From: Gliomastix tumulicola
Lineage: Eukaryota; Ascomycota; Sordariomycetes; Hypocreales; Bionectriaceae
Direction of reading: 5' to 3'
DNA: 64,000 nucleotides
Assembly: GCA_001599755.1 (NCBI GenBank)
Contig: BCHX01000002.1
Span: forward strand, 62,001 to 126,000
Below are positions 36,741-48,037 of the stretch, piece after piece. Each line of letters opens with the position of its first letter. The first letter of the stretch is position 1. The position numbers and the translations under genes are program-made. Below the pieces are notes generated by a model. The model was not told the DNA's origin and searched no databases. It worked only from the letters and a program-made list of their open reading frames with translations.

Positions 36741-37435
36741 TGTCTTAGCACGCCGTATCAAGGCGAGGCGACGTCATGTGAAGGCTGAAATTCACAGTGA
36801 GTGACAAGTGAGTATGGAGACAGTCGAGTCAAATAGGTACGGCGCCGCGTGTCATTGTTCACTTCACACTGGGAGCGAGAACGAGAGTGAAGGGATTATC
36901 CGCTGATTTGCGGTGAGGGCTGTTAATTCTCCGTTGTTGGCCCGACAAAGGCTTCCCCACGTAGGTGAAAGAAAAGTTTAGAAATTTTCGCTCATCAAAT
37001 GTATTATCCTATGACTCAAATATTGGTTCGACCACTTCGCCCCTTGCCCCACTTTGACTACCAACACACAAAGGACCTCAGGATTCATCTCAGCGCGCTT
37101 CATTGAACACGCAGATCATGATCGAGGCAACAACTTGTGGCTCCAGAATTAAGAGCTTTGCTAACAGAGATCACCTCGCATCAACTGGACGGGCCTACAA
37201 TTTTGAGCATCCAAGGGTCCCTATCTCCTGACCTATTCTTCACATCCTCAAAGTACTTGCTAGCTATCATCACATCCTGCAACAGAATTACCAGACCACC
37301 AGGCTCGACTAAGAGCCTTCACTTGCATCCTATATATGTTGGTGAATTATGTATCATCCTACACATTCAAACCCAGAACGCCCAGACCTCGACTCCTCCT
37401 ATCCTTGAAGATCCCACCGGTTCAAAACGCGATCC
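36741..37435. other. Intergenic region between pex11 and the HeLo-NLR gene
   Basis: It includes the pex11 upstream region and the 3' end of the NLR gene. A 113-codon + strand frame at 37,137-37,478 runs into the NLR 3' end and has no recognisable features. No supported gene. Confidence 0.5.
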
Positions 37436-40400
37436 TTATCCAATGCTCAGGACCAGTTGTCGTAGAACTCCTCCATGAGATTCCTCACGACAACGGAATC
37501 CGAGCTTATAGCAACTTGAGCAAATGTCAAAGTCGCCCCCGTCACAAGAATCACAGTGGTAATATTCCAGTGACACTGGCAAGGTGCAGATGTCGCAGCA
37601 ATACCCCGTTTGGTGAACTGTGATACACTGAGGAGACATTCGAAAGCCAAGAACCTGACTCTCCGGTGTGAATGCGTCCTCCGAAAACATCGCGATGACC
37701 TCCGAACTAGTCCCACGTTGCAGCCACCACAAAAGCGGGTGACCAAACCCTTCACGTGTATCGCTTCCGCTGACACTAAGTAATAAGGCCGATATTCTCC
37801 TGCGGCCGTTCCTGGATGCAACCATAAGAGCAGTGTTGCCCCAGAAGTCACATTCGCTAGGCACAACCCGTTGGTCGGCCAGCAACATTTCGACTGCGGG
37901 ATAGCGTCCTTCACTTGCGGCAAGAAGTAGTGGCGTTCGTCCGTTGTAATCTTTCTTGTTGACAAGCACTCGCGGATCGTCAAGTAGTAGCCGAATGATC
38001 CCTGTCTTGCCAGTGATGGCCGCGCAGTGCAGCACTGTCCAACCTTTCCCATCCTCATGCGTGATGTCGGCTCCACGCTCCAATAGCAACTCCATGATGC
38101 GAGAATGGCCTTCACGTGCGGCCCTAAAGAGGGGCGTTTCCCCTGAGGAAGTTTCGAGATCTATGCTTGCTCCCTTCTGCAGAAGTAGATCGGTGATCGA
38201 AAAGTAACCCTTATGAGCGGCCAGGTAAAGCGGCGTCATGCCCGTGGACGTCGCCACGTCGATCTCAGCTCCAGTTTCTAAAAGGAGGGAAATCACCCTT
38301 GGGAGGCCATCGCGGGCAGCAATATGGATTGGTGTAAAGCCGTCCCCATCGCGCAAAGAAATGTCAGCGCCATGGTCAATCAGAAGCTTTAGTAACTCGG
38401 CATTGTCGTAAGAGACTGCCAAATGAGTCAAATTCCATCCAAATCTCGTGTACGGATCTCCTTCAGCTGCTGAGATTGCAAAACCGCTTTCGAGGAGTAG
38501 CTGGACAAGCCTCGTGTGGCCACCCACAACAGCATGATGGATAGGCATTGCTGTGGTGTCTAACATGGTTGTCATACTAGCCCCTCTGCCGACCAACAAC
38601 CGAGCTACTTCGATTCTGCCATGTAGCGCAGCCATATGTAATGCTGTAAACCCCTTGTGGTGATAGGAGTCAACATCTACCCCTGCATCGAGCATAGCTT
38701 TGACAATCGATACATCGCCCTTGGCAGATGCTAAGTGCAAGGGTGATCTCGCATCTTTTGAGGCGTCCGGGGTGCCCCTGTTGCGCATCTGGATCATCCG
38801 CAAAGCAACATCAGTCAACCTCAGTTGTACAGCATAGTACAAAGGCTTCGGGGGTTGGACCTCCCAATCCAATGTCCCTGCCTCCCACCCCATTTCGTCG
38901 AACCAACTTCTCCAATGATTCCAGGTAGGGAACCCCTCGTTCATGAACTCAAGTGTGAGATCTGCCAAGTGTGCATCAACATGAGCTCCTCCAGATGTAA
39001 TATGTACGTGCCAGTGGCGTGCAGCATACTCTCGGAAGGACGGACAAATTGGCGGCGAGCCTCGAGCGGTCTGATCATGATCATTCCAAACGGCTGGATT
39101 CCTGATAAAACGGAGGCAGAGCTGCGCTAGATGTCTGTGGTGCTTGATCTCGTTCGAAAGACGGAGACCTTCGTTCATCTCTATGCTTCCTACTGGGAGA
39201 TGAGCGACAAGGTACTGTTTGACACTGAAGTGTGCCACTTGAATAATTTGTGAGCCTGCAGGTTGTTGCTTGGACGTGGTCTTGCAGACCTCGATGAGCG
39301 GACTGCAAAGTCCCAAGATCTCGCTTTCACGATAAGCCTCCATGTCATCGGGAATATCTTCCGCGGGAAATTCGTCGCAGTTGCCTTCGACGATCACGGC
39401 TTCCGCCATCTGACAAACCGTCAACGGTTGCAGGGAGAATGTCGCCCAACGCAGTATTGAAATTGCTCGGTCTTGGTCCCATGAGCGGAGCCCGACTATT
39501 CGCTCCCAGTCCCGATCATAAATGAAACCAAGCCCAGTCGGTGTCTCATCGATAGCCACTTGAAGATCTTTTCTTGTCATTCCCTTCCTGAGGGACCTTT
39601 CTTGCATGGTCAGCCAGAGGAATTGGCCGTCACATCGATCCCTCATGCGTTCGGCAAGATCTCTTCTCGTCGTCTCAGTTTTGTTAGGCAGCTTGAGATC
39701 AACAAGATGTCGTGCCAGAGCTTTCGTATCAGGGGCAACATCATTTCGTGAGACGGATATCTCAGAGAGATCACCCAAGTCTGCCAGTCCTTGGCGGATG
39801 TCAATCTCATCTCGGCTCACGACCAAGAGACGCGTATCCTGTGCTAATGCACTTGCCAAGTCTCTGATGAACCTCGAGGTCAAGGAGGATTGCTCCCCAA
39901 CCCCCATGCACTCATCGAGTCCATCGACAACCAAAATGCAACCAGGGATTTGCCGTAGAACCTTGCTGAAGAGCGAGATGATCGAACCTCGGGACGCAAT
40001 TTCTTGTTCATCCAGCTCAGAATAGGCTATGTCGAAAGCCTTCTCATGACTCGATATCAGCTGCGCAAGCCATGATCTCATGACGACGTATGGGTCATCT
40101 CCATTCGCATAGTCGGATGAGAAGAAGAAATGAGCGACGGGATGGTCGGTGGTGGAAGACAAGTGCTCAACCACCTTTGCACATAGCACAGTCTTGCCAA
40201 AGCCAGCATGGCCGTTAATCCAAAGCGATTTAGGCGAGGTAGATAGCGCATCGTCGGAGAGCCATTTTTGGAAGTCAGCTTTGCGGAAAATCCAGTCGCA
40301 GGTGCCGGTTAGTCTCCTTCGCAAGGAGTCACTGTATCGTTCATTCGGGATAGCCTTCCCTAAAATCCAAGATCGAACCTGGCGTTGTCTGTCCACTGCT

Positions 40401-41033
40401 ATCATTTAGCATGAGCGCGGCACAATGAGGTACGTAGATTGTCCTACATTTTCCCCTTGCCTCGATGCTGTTCAAAATGTTGATCACATCGTCTAGGCGA
40501 GGGATGCTCGAACTGCCTGTTGCTGGTCCGGGGTTCGTGCCGTCAGGTGCGTTGCTCAACGGGGCCAGTTCATACAGCTTTTGCACCATCATCCCAAAGA
40601 TCTGCACCTGCTCCTTGCGTTCAGCCTTGCCTCGAATGGCCCATTTGAGCTTGTGTCTCATCGAATCGCCTATAAGATCGTGCGAAAGCTGACTGTGCAC
40701 CGATGCCGGGTCATCGTTCTCTCCTCCCCTTCGGTTGCCGCCCTCGTCCAAAATCCGATTCACGACGTCAAGAAGGCCTTTTATAGCTCCATATCGCTTC
40801 GGGTCCAGGACCAAGTTCGCGTTCTCCTCGTCTGATAGCCGTCCTTTGTCGAGCTTCATAGCTTGGCCCCAATGCTGAAATCTGACGCGGTCCGCCCCAA
40901 ATTGGGCGTGCAAGGCCTCCGAGTCAGATGCAAAGGTCTTGTACGTGTGAAAAGCATTGACCACCTCAAGGACTGACGAAAAGAGGCCTGCGAGGCCTGC
41001 GATGCCAATGGCAACCCCGGCGGCTTCCATCAT
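37436..41033 (-). CDS. NLR (STAND) protein: HeLo - NACHT - ankyrin repeats - ZZ zinc finger
   Basis: Two exons on the - strand, 41,033-40,448 and 40,398-37,436, joined by a 49-nt intron (branch GCTAAAT), give about 1,182 residues. Residues 1 to about 195 are a HeLo-type helical domain (GVAIGIAGLAGLFSSVLEVV at the start); in characterised fungal proteins this domain inserts into membranes and triggers regulated cell death. A NACHT NTPase follows: Walker A GHAGFGKT (258-265), Walker B ILVVDGLDE (350-358). About ten ankyrin repeats (about 745-1,070; TPLHLA-like units such as TPLYLAAHKGY and TPLFRAAREGH) form the likely ligand sensor. The C-terminus (about 1,125-1,182) is a ZZ-type zinc finger: CCDIC, YHCDSC, DFDICSSC, RC and ESH supply the ligands. 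The frame is fully open, so the gene looks functional. Likely role, by family: non-self recognition or heterokaryon incompatibility. Confidence 0.88.
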
Positions 41034-41329
41034 GCAGCTCGACAGACGATTGTGAAGACGTCAAAGATGTGGTATTGAGGGGAAGTGCGATGCTGAGCCA
41101 CTATTCGTTGTCAATGCTTATTGATCGCCCGACTCCGCCACTTTCATGCAGAGTGATTCTGACTAATGGAGACCGTATTATCGATAGCAATATGCAAGAC
41201 CATGTCATCATATCCGAGTTACATCAATTTACTTGCTCGCTTTACCAAGTCTCGAGAATATGTCTCCAGCTGCTAAACTATTTCAATGCTACTTCCCGTC
41301 ACATTCATCGTCAACAAACATCCTCTGCC
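41034..41329. other. Short intergenic region
   Basis: It separates the NLR start from the stop of the tRNA-synthetase gene, both on the - strand. Nothing else is seen. Confidence 0.4.
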
Positions 41330-43536
41330 TCAGTTCTTGCCCGAGTCTTCCTTAAGGGACACGATCCTGTTAAGCACGACCTTCTCCTTGGTCGAATCCG
41401 AATCGATAGCCTGAAATTGTCAGCAACATGATATGTACGAGCCACGGAGGGCAAACAGGGACTCACGAAGTAGCCAACACGCAAGGCCTGGAAGCGGACA
41501 CTCTCCGGTCCACTGGACTCGCTTGTCTCACCAGCCGTCGCTGGCCAAGGCGCCCTGCGCCTGACCTCGTCGAACCCAACCTCGATGAGAGCTTTGCTGT
41601 AGACAGTTTCACTATCTGGTCTGATGTCGTTCATGAAACCACCCTCAACTGCAGCGGGATCGTCTGACTTGAAGAGCGGAGTGTGGATGCGCGCCTCGAC
41701 CTCGATGGAGCCTTCCGGAACCCATTGGATGTACGTCTTCGGCTTAGTCTCCTTGTCAAAGACGGCCGTGATGCCTGTCACCAGCCCCGTTGCATCATCC
41801 TTGGTGAACGAAGTCGCCTTGATCGGATGCGGTCCCTGGAGCAGGCCAACGGTCTTCCCAGGCGCCAGTCGGAAGTAGCCCTTGCTGTCCTCTTCCCGGA
41901 AGTCGGATCGATCAATGTACACTGTCTTGGTAAAAGGAAGCTTGTGCGTGCCAAAGCTGGGGTCCTTCATCGAAAACGGAATATCGAGATCAACCAGCTC
42001 TTCCAGGTCTGTGATCGTCACCGGAACGGGGTCCAGGACAAGCATGAGACGAGGCACCGTCGTCTCCAGGTACTTTCGGACGGTCTGTTCGAATCTGACG
42101 ATGGGAATGATGGTGCGAGCCGTGGTCACGCCAAGCTCGTTGATGAAAGCCAGGAGAGCACCGGGAGGGATTCCTCGGCGCTTGATCGCAATGAGTGTGT
42201 ATAGTCGAGGATCATCCCAGTCGCGGACGATGCCCTCCTCGACTAGCCTCTTGAGGGAACGCTTGCTCATGATCGTTCCGCTAACGTTCAGTCGCCCTAC
42301 TATGTGTCAGCAGGGAAGCTTCCCTTGTAAAATGACTCGCATCAGCTGCGATCCAGTATCCCATGCCAAACCTACCGAACTCTCTCTGCATTGGCTCGTA
42401 GACACTCAACGACTTGTTGAGCCACTCGTAGCTCTCCCTGGACATGATGAACTCTGTCGTGCACAGACTGTGCGTGATACCCTCAAAGCTGTCGCACAGA
42501 CAGTGTGTAAAGTCGTAGGTCGGGAAGATCTTCCAGTCCGGAGCGCGCACGTGCTTCGTCTGCTTCGCGGGTATCCGATATGCTGCGAGGTCCCACATCT
42601 GGGGGTTCGGGTTCTCGATGTCCTGCTTCATGCGGAGAAAGGCCGTCCGGGGCTCGTATTTGCCGTCTCGCATGTCCTTGAACTTCCGCACGTTCGTCTC
42701 GATGTCCTGGTCGGCGTGCTCGCAACGGAATCGGGGCCCTTCCTTGCCGTCCTTGCCGCCGCGCTGGAGCTTGATCTGCGCTTCGCCACAATGACAGACA
42801 TAGGCCTTTTCTCGACGGATCAATTCCACGGCCAGCTCGTACAGCTTCTCGAAGTTGTCGCTCGAATGGGTGATCGCATCGGGCTTGAATCCTACGTCAT
42901 GCCGGTCAGCGCACGATGCGATGCAACAGGAGCCCTTGATCGGAACGCACCAAGCCAGTGGATGATCTCGATGATAGACTCGAAGTATACTTCTTTCTCC
43001 TCGTCGGGGTTCGTGTCGTCGAATCTATGATGGCTGTAAGAACGGTCGCACTCGGATTGGGGACGGACGACAGGTAAGGATACCTCAGAATCTGTAGATT
43101 GTAGATGTTAGCTCCGATATCAATCAATTCCCCAGGAGAGAGAGCCGCTCACAGTTTTTCCACCATGGTATTTGGCGAAGCCGAAGTCAATCGCAATCGC
43201 CTTGGCGTGTCCGAGGTGAAGGTAACCGTTGGGCTCGGGCGGAAAGCGCGTGATGACAGGCTTGGTCGGACGCTCCTTGAACACGTCGGCAAGGAAGCCC
43301 TGCTTGAACATCTGCTCGGGGTCGATCGTGCTGAGGTCCTCCGCTTTGGGGGCCGCCTCCTTCTTCGCGGGCTTGGGCTTGTCGGCTTGGTTCGCGCGTG
43401 TCTGGGCTTGGGTCGCTTTGCGGGCTCGCTTCTGGGTTCGCTTCTTGAGCTCGTTCTTGGAGACCATCTCCCCCGTCTCCTCGTCAAGGACGAGCTTCGT
43501 CGTCCCCTCTGTGATCTGCTCAACGGGGTCGGCCAT
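41330..43536 (-). CDS. gln4: Glutaminyl-tRNA synthetase, cytosolic
   Basis: Six exons on the - strand: 43,536-43,153, 43,091-43,084, 43,024-42,951, 42,891-42,376, 42,296-41,467 and 41,410-41,330, giving 630 residues. The second exon is only 8 nt (ATTCTGAG); it is needed to read GGKT-ILR-FDDTNPDEE in frame. The enzyme charges tRNA-Gln and is a class I synthetase. Visible: RFPPEPNGYLHLGHAKAI with the HIGH motif HLGH at 107-110; the MSKR (KMSKS-type) loop at 337-340; and the eukaryotic GlnRS pattern FPTYDFTHCLCDSFEGITHSL. The Lys/Ala-rich N-terminus (about 28-70) is a tRNA-binding extension; the long YqeY-like N-domain of yeast Gln4 is missing. Introns 1-3 follow within 240 nt. Confidence 0.92.
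43084..43091 (-). other. 8-nt microexon of the glutaminyl-tRNA synthetase gene
   Basis: It is flanked by CTACAG on the acceptor side and GTATCC on the donor side (- strand), with introns of 61 and 59 nt around it. Skipping it would shift the frame and lose the Leu-Arg of the invariant LRFDDTN motif. Confidence 0.8.
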
Positions 43537-44468
43537 GGTCGGTTCGGAAATCGCGTCGATGCGTCAGGGCGGGACGGAGAACAAAGCACAGCTGTGCTGG
43601 TGATGGTGATGGAGAGGGAAGAATCTTTGGTGGGGGATGATGTTTGGCGGGGTTCTTCCAAATGTCTTATCAGTTCAGGCATGATAAGCCACCAAAGCTT
43701 GGATGACTCATTCTCGCACCAGCCACCGCCGCACCCGTAGGTAGCATCAGCCACAGCAAATCAACAACACAATGAGGTCAAGTACTGAGAGGATGGTCGT
43801 GCCCAACTGAGGGGTACGGGAGCTCCCGCATTACTTGGCGAAATATTTCCTCCTCTTGCATATTGGAATATGGTATAATGTGTTGCACGTTCTTAAATCT
43901 AGTACCATTCTGGGATGTTTGCTGTGCATCGTCCCTAGCGTCAGTAGAGGATGGTGAGGATAAGCTTAACTAAACCCCAAGGGCACAGCTTACATGTCGT
44001 GCCAAGATATGTTCTCCCTTCAATATGGAAGATCCCCAATACCTCAACAGCCCAGCTCCCGTCGTTCGTCTGGATTTGATATTGTAACTTGTCTGGCTAT
44101 GGCTTGGCGCAACGGCTCAATTGCAACCAGCATCGTACAGGGTAGTGCCTTTATGTGCCCAATTGGAAGTCAGCCTGTTTGGGCTCCAACATCCCTTGTT
44201 CGGATCACCCATCACGTAATCAGCGTGGTGATGCGTGAGGGGAGGCGACTACTGCAGGACGTGCAGCCGGAAGGCGGCCGTAGGTTACACGACATATTAG
44301 AAATCTAACACGATAAAATTACTCGCTCCTGGTGTCACCCGGGAGGGAATCCGGGTTGAATTTTATCACGGAGTTGTGCCTGGATGACAGACAGCTGGTT
44401 CGAGTTCTCGGAGGAATAATNCCCCNCCCCCGCCAATCCAGTGCATCTCTCCCATCCTCACCTCGGCC
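43537..44468. other. Intergenic region with two undetermined bases
   Basis: It lies between two divergently transcribed loci. A 104-codon frame at 43,994-44,308 shows no family. Two N residues in a C-run (44,421 and 44,426) mark poor sequence just before the dehydrogenase relic. Confidence 0.5.
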
Positions 44469-45289
44469 ATGACGAACACTCACGTCCTCATCACGGGCGA
44501 CAATCGAGGGATTGCCAAGGGCATATTGACAAGATACCTGGCCAGGCCGAACCACACGGTGATTGCTGCCGTCCGTGATCCCAACCACCCAACCTTGGCC
44601 GCCCTGGGGGAACTCCCCAAGGGCCAAGACAGCCGGCTGCTCGTGGTCAAGGTTGACCCCCTCGTCTATGAGGACGCGGCCGCTGCTGCCGCCGAGATCC
44701 GGACTGCCCACGGCATTGGCCACCTGGACATTGTTGTTGCAAATGCTGGTTTCCCCAACGTCCTCCCTACCGCGGCGGACCCGGAAACTTCCGACCTGCG
44801 GCCGCATCTCGACGTCAACCTCTACGGCTTCGTCGCGATGTATCAAGCCGTCCGAGAGCTGCTGAAGGAATCTCCCGGGGAGCCTATTTGGGTGACCGTG
44901 GGGAGTGCTGTCACCAGTCTAACGCGAGTGGAAAGCCTCCCTATAATCCTCGCAGTCAAATAGTCTAATCTCGATGCAATAGCGAACCTGTCACGTTTGC
45001 CCATGCCGCGAACGACCCTTCTGAGGCCGTCGCGCACTGGATCACAGCCAAGATTAGTTCGGAGGAGTCCTGGCTCAATGCTTTTGCCATACACCCGGGG
45101 TTCGTGGCGGCCGAGAGGGCAGTGAACGGGGCCTCGAACCGGGGACAGGACAATCGGGATGATATTGAGGAGCAGCTGATAACCGTCGATGCTTCCTGCG
45201 ATGGCATCATGAAGGTGCTTGATGAGTCCAACTTGGAGGAGACCGACGGCAAATTCCTGAACTGGTTAGGCGAAGTTGGGGACTGGTGA
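44469..45289 (+). pseudogene. Decayed short-chain dehydrogenase/reductase
   Basis: The first open part (44,469-44,963) starts MTNTHVLITGDNRGIAKG, an SDR nucleotide-binding fold, but the third Gly of TGxxxGxG is Ala. NAG is intact in VVANAGF, and GSAVTSLTRVESLP is the serine strand region. The frame then hits TAG at 44,961. The rest of the fold continues in another frame from about 45,000 to 45,289 (AVAHWITAKI, AFAIHPGFVAAERAV, GKFLNWLGEVGDW). I found no GT-AG pair that joins the two parts in phase. Where the family has the catalytic Tyr-x-x-x-Lys, this copy reads AHAANDPS, so both catalytic residues are missing. It belongs to the ketoreductase-like SDRs common in fungal secondary metabolism. 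A base error could explain the frameshift but not the lost active site. Confidence 0.7.
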
Positions 45290-45429
45290 TGAATGGCCGA
45301 TTTTCTGGCCAAGGGCGACACTGGAAAAGGGTCTACGACGTTTGCTGGGTGAGGCGTGGTTGGAAATGAACTTGATGGATATCCGGGTAGCAAGACTAAA
45401 TACTAATAGTGCTACTACTACTAGTACTT

Positions 45430-46260
45430 AGGTAGTAGTAGTTACATGTACATTCGGCGACAGCTCTCCTCTTACGCTCGCGGCTATAGCTCCGTCCTCC
45501 ACACACGGCCTGAAAAGCAGCCAGTCGTCCGTCGGGTCAATGACCGCAAGCGGCGGCTCCGTGTTGACCGTGTCCGTCTCTCCTCGCCCCCTCGCCCCCT
45601 CGTTCCCACGACAGGTGTTGTGCAAGACGCCGTCGATCGTTCTGGGCCGATTGCGGTCGTCGGCGCATTTATCCACGTTGGCGGTAGTCCATGATGCGAC
45701 TTTTGCGCCGTCTCGGGCTTGGGCTCGTTCCGACGATCCCACCGCTGATGTTGATCTGCCAGTTCCCCGTCGGCAGCGTCCTTCATGTCCTGGAGGAGAG
45801 TGTTGTCGAGCATCTTCTCTCCTACACTATCCCTTAAAATGCAAGGCCACGTCTCGTTGTCGGTGAGCACGGCCCAAACGCTCAGAAATGGCTCCTCCCA
45901 CTCGCCGCAATTCTATCTGCAGGCCCGGTGCGTGTACGAGTCCACTCCCTCAACAACCAAATGCCAGGTATTGATAATCGCGCGGAAAGATCGGCTCTTC
46001 AGGGTCGGGGGCGCATCGGCAGTGGCAACGGTCGCGGATCTGGGTCAGCATCTTCAAGATGCTCTCATCCCTCAGAGATCTCCCCCGAACGACCCCAGCT
46101 GAAAGGGTGGTCCTTGGTCATGTAGGCGTGGACGCGGTCGGGCATTGTCTTGAGCTCGAGAGGCTTCGGCTTCGCGGGGGCGCGGTGGCGCTTGGGGACG
46201 GGCCTGGCATCAGTGCCTTCGCTGGGCGCTGCTCGTTTTCTGCTGGTTGTTCAGGCGGGC
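45430..46260 (-). pseudogene. Decayed - strand gene of unknown family
   Basis: Protein-like - strand segments run through the interval in changing frames. From high to low coordinates these include PAKPKPLELKTMPDRVHAY and TKDHPFSWGRSGE (about 46,190-46,090), then SFRAIINTWHLVVEGVDSYT (about 45,990-45,930), a TAG, then NCGEWEEPFLSVWAVLTDNE and LQDMKDAADGELA (about 45,910-45,770), and finally DDWLLFRPCVEDGAI (about 45,530-45,480). Composition is unlike the shadow frames of neighbouring genes. The TAG sits where a CAG or AAG codon would fit. I do not recognise the family and could not rebuild a continuous spliced frame, so this is a tentative relic; a short live gene with unrecognised introns remains possible. 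Confidence 0.4.
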
Positions 46261-46900
46261 AATGCGCATTGCCCGCGCATTGGCTTGGACGGCTCATAGC
46301 ATCGTGATGGTGTGCTTCGACTGACTTCGGCAGGATTCTTTGGGTCGATGTAGCAATGCGGGTTGGGGGAGAGGGAGACGCAGGGAAGAATGGCAGGACA
46401 AGAAGATCGGAGGAGGATGTTGATCTGGAATCCCACTGGCAATAAGGACGGACATCAGTGACCCTTACAGTTGCTCAGGGAGCTCCAGTGGAGACGCGTT
46501 TTATCACCGTGGCCGCGATTTAGCGCGTCTTGAGCTCCCAGCCCACTGGAACCCGGGTTTTGTAGCAGATAATTCGGAGTTCTACTGGCGTCTGGGACTT
46601 TGATATCGTAGTACCCGGACGGTACGCCCTCTTGTCAGGTTGAGACAAAGATTGTTCGATTCCGCTAACTACTGCTAAATAAATATTCAAACTTGCTTTT
46701 GGCCTGGCACGAAAATGACCTGAAAACGGTGTAGGTAGGGGTCTGAGTCGACGACAAATCGCGCCTCTCCATGATGTGACTCGAGGCAGCATCCTCTGGC
46801 CGTGGTCGTGTGCTATGGGCGAATAGACAGGAGAGCCTGGTAGAGACATCGAAAGGGGGGGGACTCGTCGATAGGACTCGCTATGAGGAGGAGCCAGCCT
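46261..46900. other. Intergenic region
   Basis: No supported gene. It holds the 3' flank of the F-box-like protein gene and unassigned sequence with short frames only. Confidence 0.4.
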
Positions 46901-48037
46901 TTACTGTGGGCGCTGGAGGCGAAGGTCGCGAACCCTGCGCAGCGCATCACCCACTGGCACTCTTTGGTGCACGATGGTCGATCGGTAAGCAGGCCCCCGA
47001 ATTGGCATAGGCCTCTCGCCAGGCAGTCGTAGGTGTAATTTCTCAGCGTCAAACTCGCCGGCCTCTGCGGCCCGCAATGCCTCGTCGCTAACCTGCCCTC
47101 CGTTGGCTTCGATCCGCTGCCTCAGCCTGAAGGGGATCGCCCGGACGTAGTAATCGACCCTGCCAGGCTCCGTCTCGTCCCTCACCCAGCGTTGATCCTG
47201 CCAGGTGCTCGAGCCTGACCAGCGGGTCACAAGATCGGTCTTCTCAATATCCTGGCCATCCGAGGGTGCTTCCGCCAGGAGGATTGCCCCGTCCGTCCTC
47301 CGGAAGAACCATCGCTCCTGCATCTGCTCTGCGATGCGGTCGACTTGATGCTTCTTCCTCTCCAGCGACTCCAGCTCCATGACCACCTCCCTGACGGTGT
47401 CTGGGAGCACCTTGGATACCTCCTCTATCCAGTCCTGGCCTTTGAGGCACAGGGGGCTGTCGTGCTCCCAGTCCCACCAGTCCTGGTGGCGGATGGTGAT
47501 TGTGAGCCGACGGAAACGCAGGCCGGGGGTCGTGATGAGATTGACCAGCGGGGTGGCCTCTTCCAGCAGGAACATCTGGACAAAGACGCGCACGCTGTCG
47601 ATCTCGACGAGGCGCTCCGTCTCATTCCCGCCACCGCTCCCGTCGTCGGCGAGGTATCTCTGCACGATGGAGGTGAGGCTCCGGATATTCAGTCCGTGGC
47701 GGTCGTACTCGGGAGGCGCTCGATCCTTGCGCGTGAGCCAGTGCGTCTGCTCCCGGAGGACGAAGGGCAAGAACCACGCCTCACGATAGACCGCGCGACA
47801 GGTGCGCAGCAGTGAGGTGTCGGTCCTGCGCGGGGACGAGTAGGCTGGGCGGGTGAAGAGGGTGTTGGCCTCGTAGCGCTTCGCCGGGTCCGGGTCGAGG
47901 TAATCGGTGAGGGCCAGGCTGTAGATGGCGGTGCGGACTTCAGCCGGGAGGCGGTTGAAGAGCGGGGAGTCGTTTTGGGCGTCAGGCACCGTGGCGAGCA
48001 GCCGCTCATGCAGAGGGAGTTCGGCGGTGTTGTCCAT
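46901..48037 (-). CDS. F-box-like protein of unknown function, 378 residues
   Basis: One uninterrupted exon. Near the N-terminus (residues about 24-45) PLFNRLPAEVRTAIYSLAL is the short hydrophobic motif shared by a large fungal family of F-box-like or DUF-type proteins, which usually carry LP.E(L/V)R..IY. Then follow SLLRTCRAVYREAWFLPF and a Trp-rich segment, RLTITIRHQDWWDWEHD, typical of the same group. No signal peptide or membrane segment is present. The C-terminal half is Arg/Glu-rich. The function is unknown. The ATG follows CGCCGAACTCCCTCTG-type coding on the - strand and is the first in frame. A perfect inverted repeat lies about 140 nt upstream (48,174-48,208). Confidence 0.75.
   Translation of the reverse strand: MDNTAELPLHERLLATVPDAQNDSPLFNRLPAEVRTAIYSLALTDYLDPDPAKRYEANTLFTRPAYSSPRRTDTSLLRTCRAVYREAWFLPFVLREQTHWLTRKDRAPPEYDRHGLNIRSLTSIVQRYLADDGSGGGNETERLVEIDSVRVFVQMFLLEEATPLVNLITTPGLRFRRLTITIRHQDWWDWEHDSPLCLKGQDWIEEVSKVLPDTVREVVMELESLERKKHQVDRIAEQMQERWFFRRTDGAILLAEAPSDGQDIEKTDLVTRWSGSSTWQDQRWVRDETEPGRVDYYVRAIPFRLRQRIEANGGQVSDEALRAAEAGEFDAEKLHLRLPGERPMPIRGPAYRSTIVHQRVPVGDALRRVRDLRLQRPQ

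Noticed and set aside
41882..43030. 382-codon + strand frame over glutaminyl-tRNA synthetase
   Set aside because: It is antisense to conserved exons and crosses introns; no family features.
44918..44992. Introns that might rejoin the SDR frames
   Set aside because: The candidate donors (including GTGGAA at phase 0 with a good branch point) do not match the phase needed at the CAATAG acceptor, and the catalytic residues would still be missing.
46640..46680. GTTCGATTCC, a possible tRNA T-loop
   Set aside because: No pairing T-stem and no D-arm or anticodon arm at the right distances.
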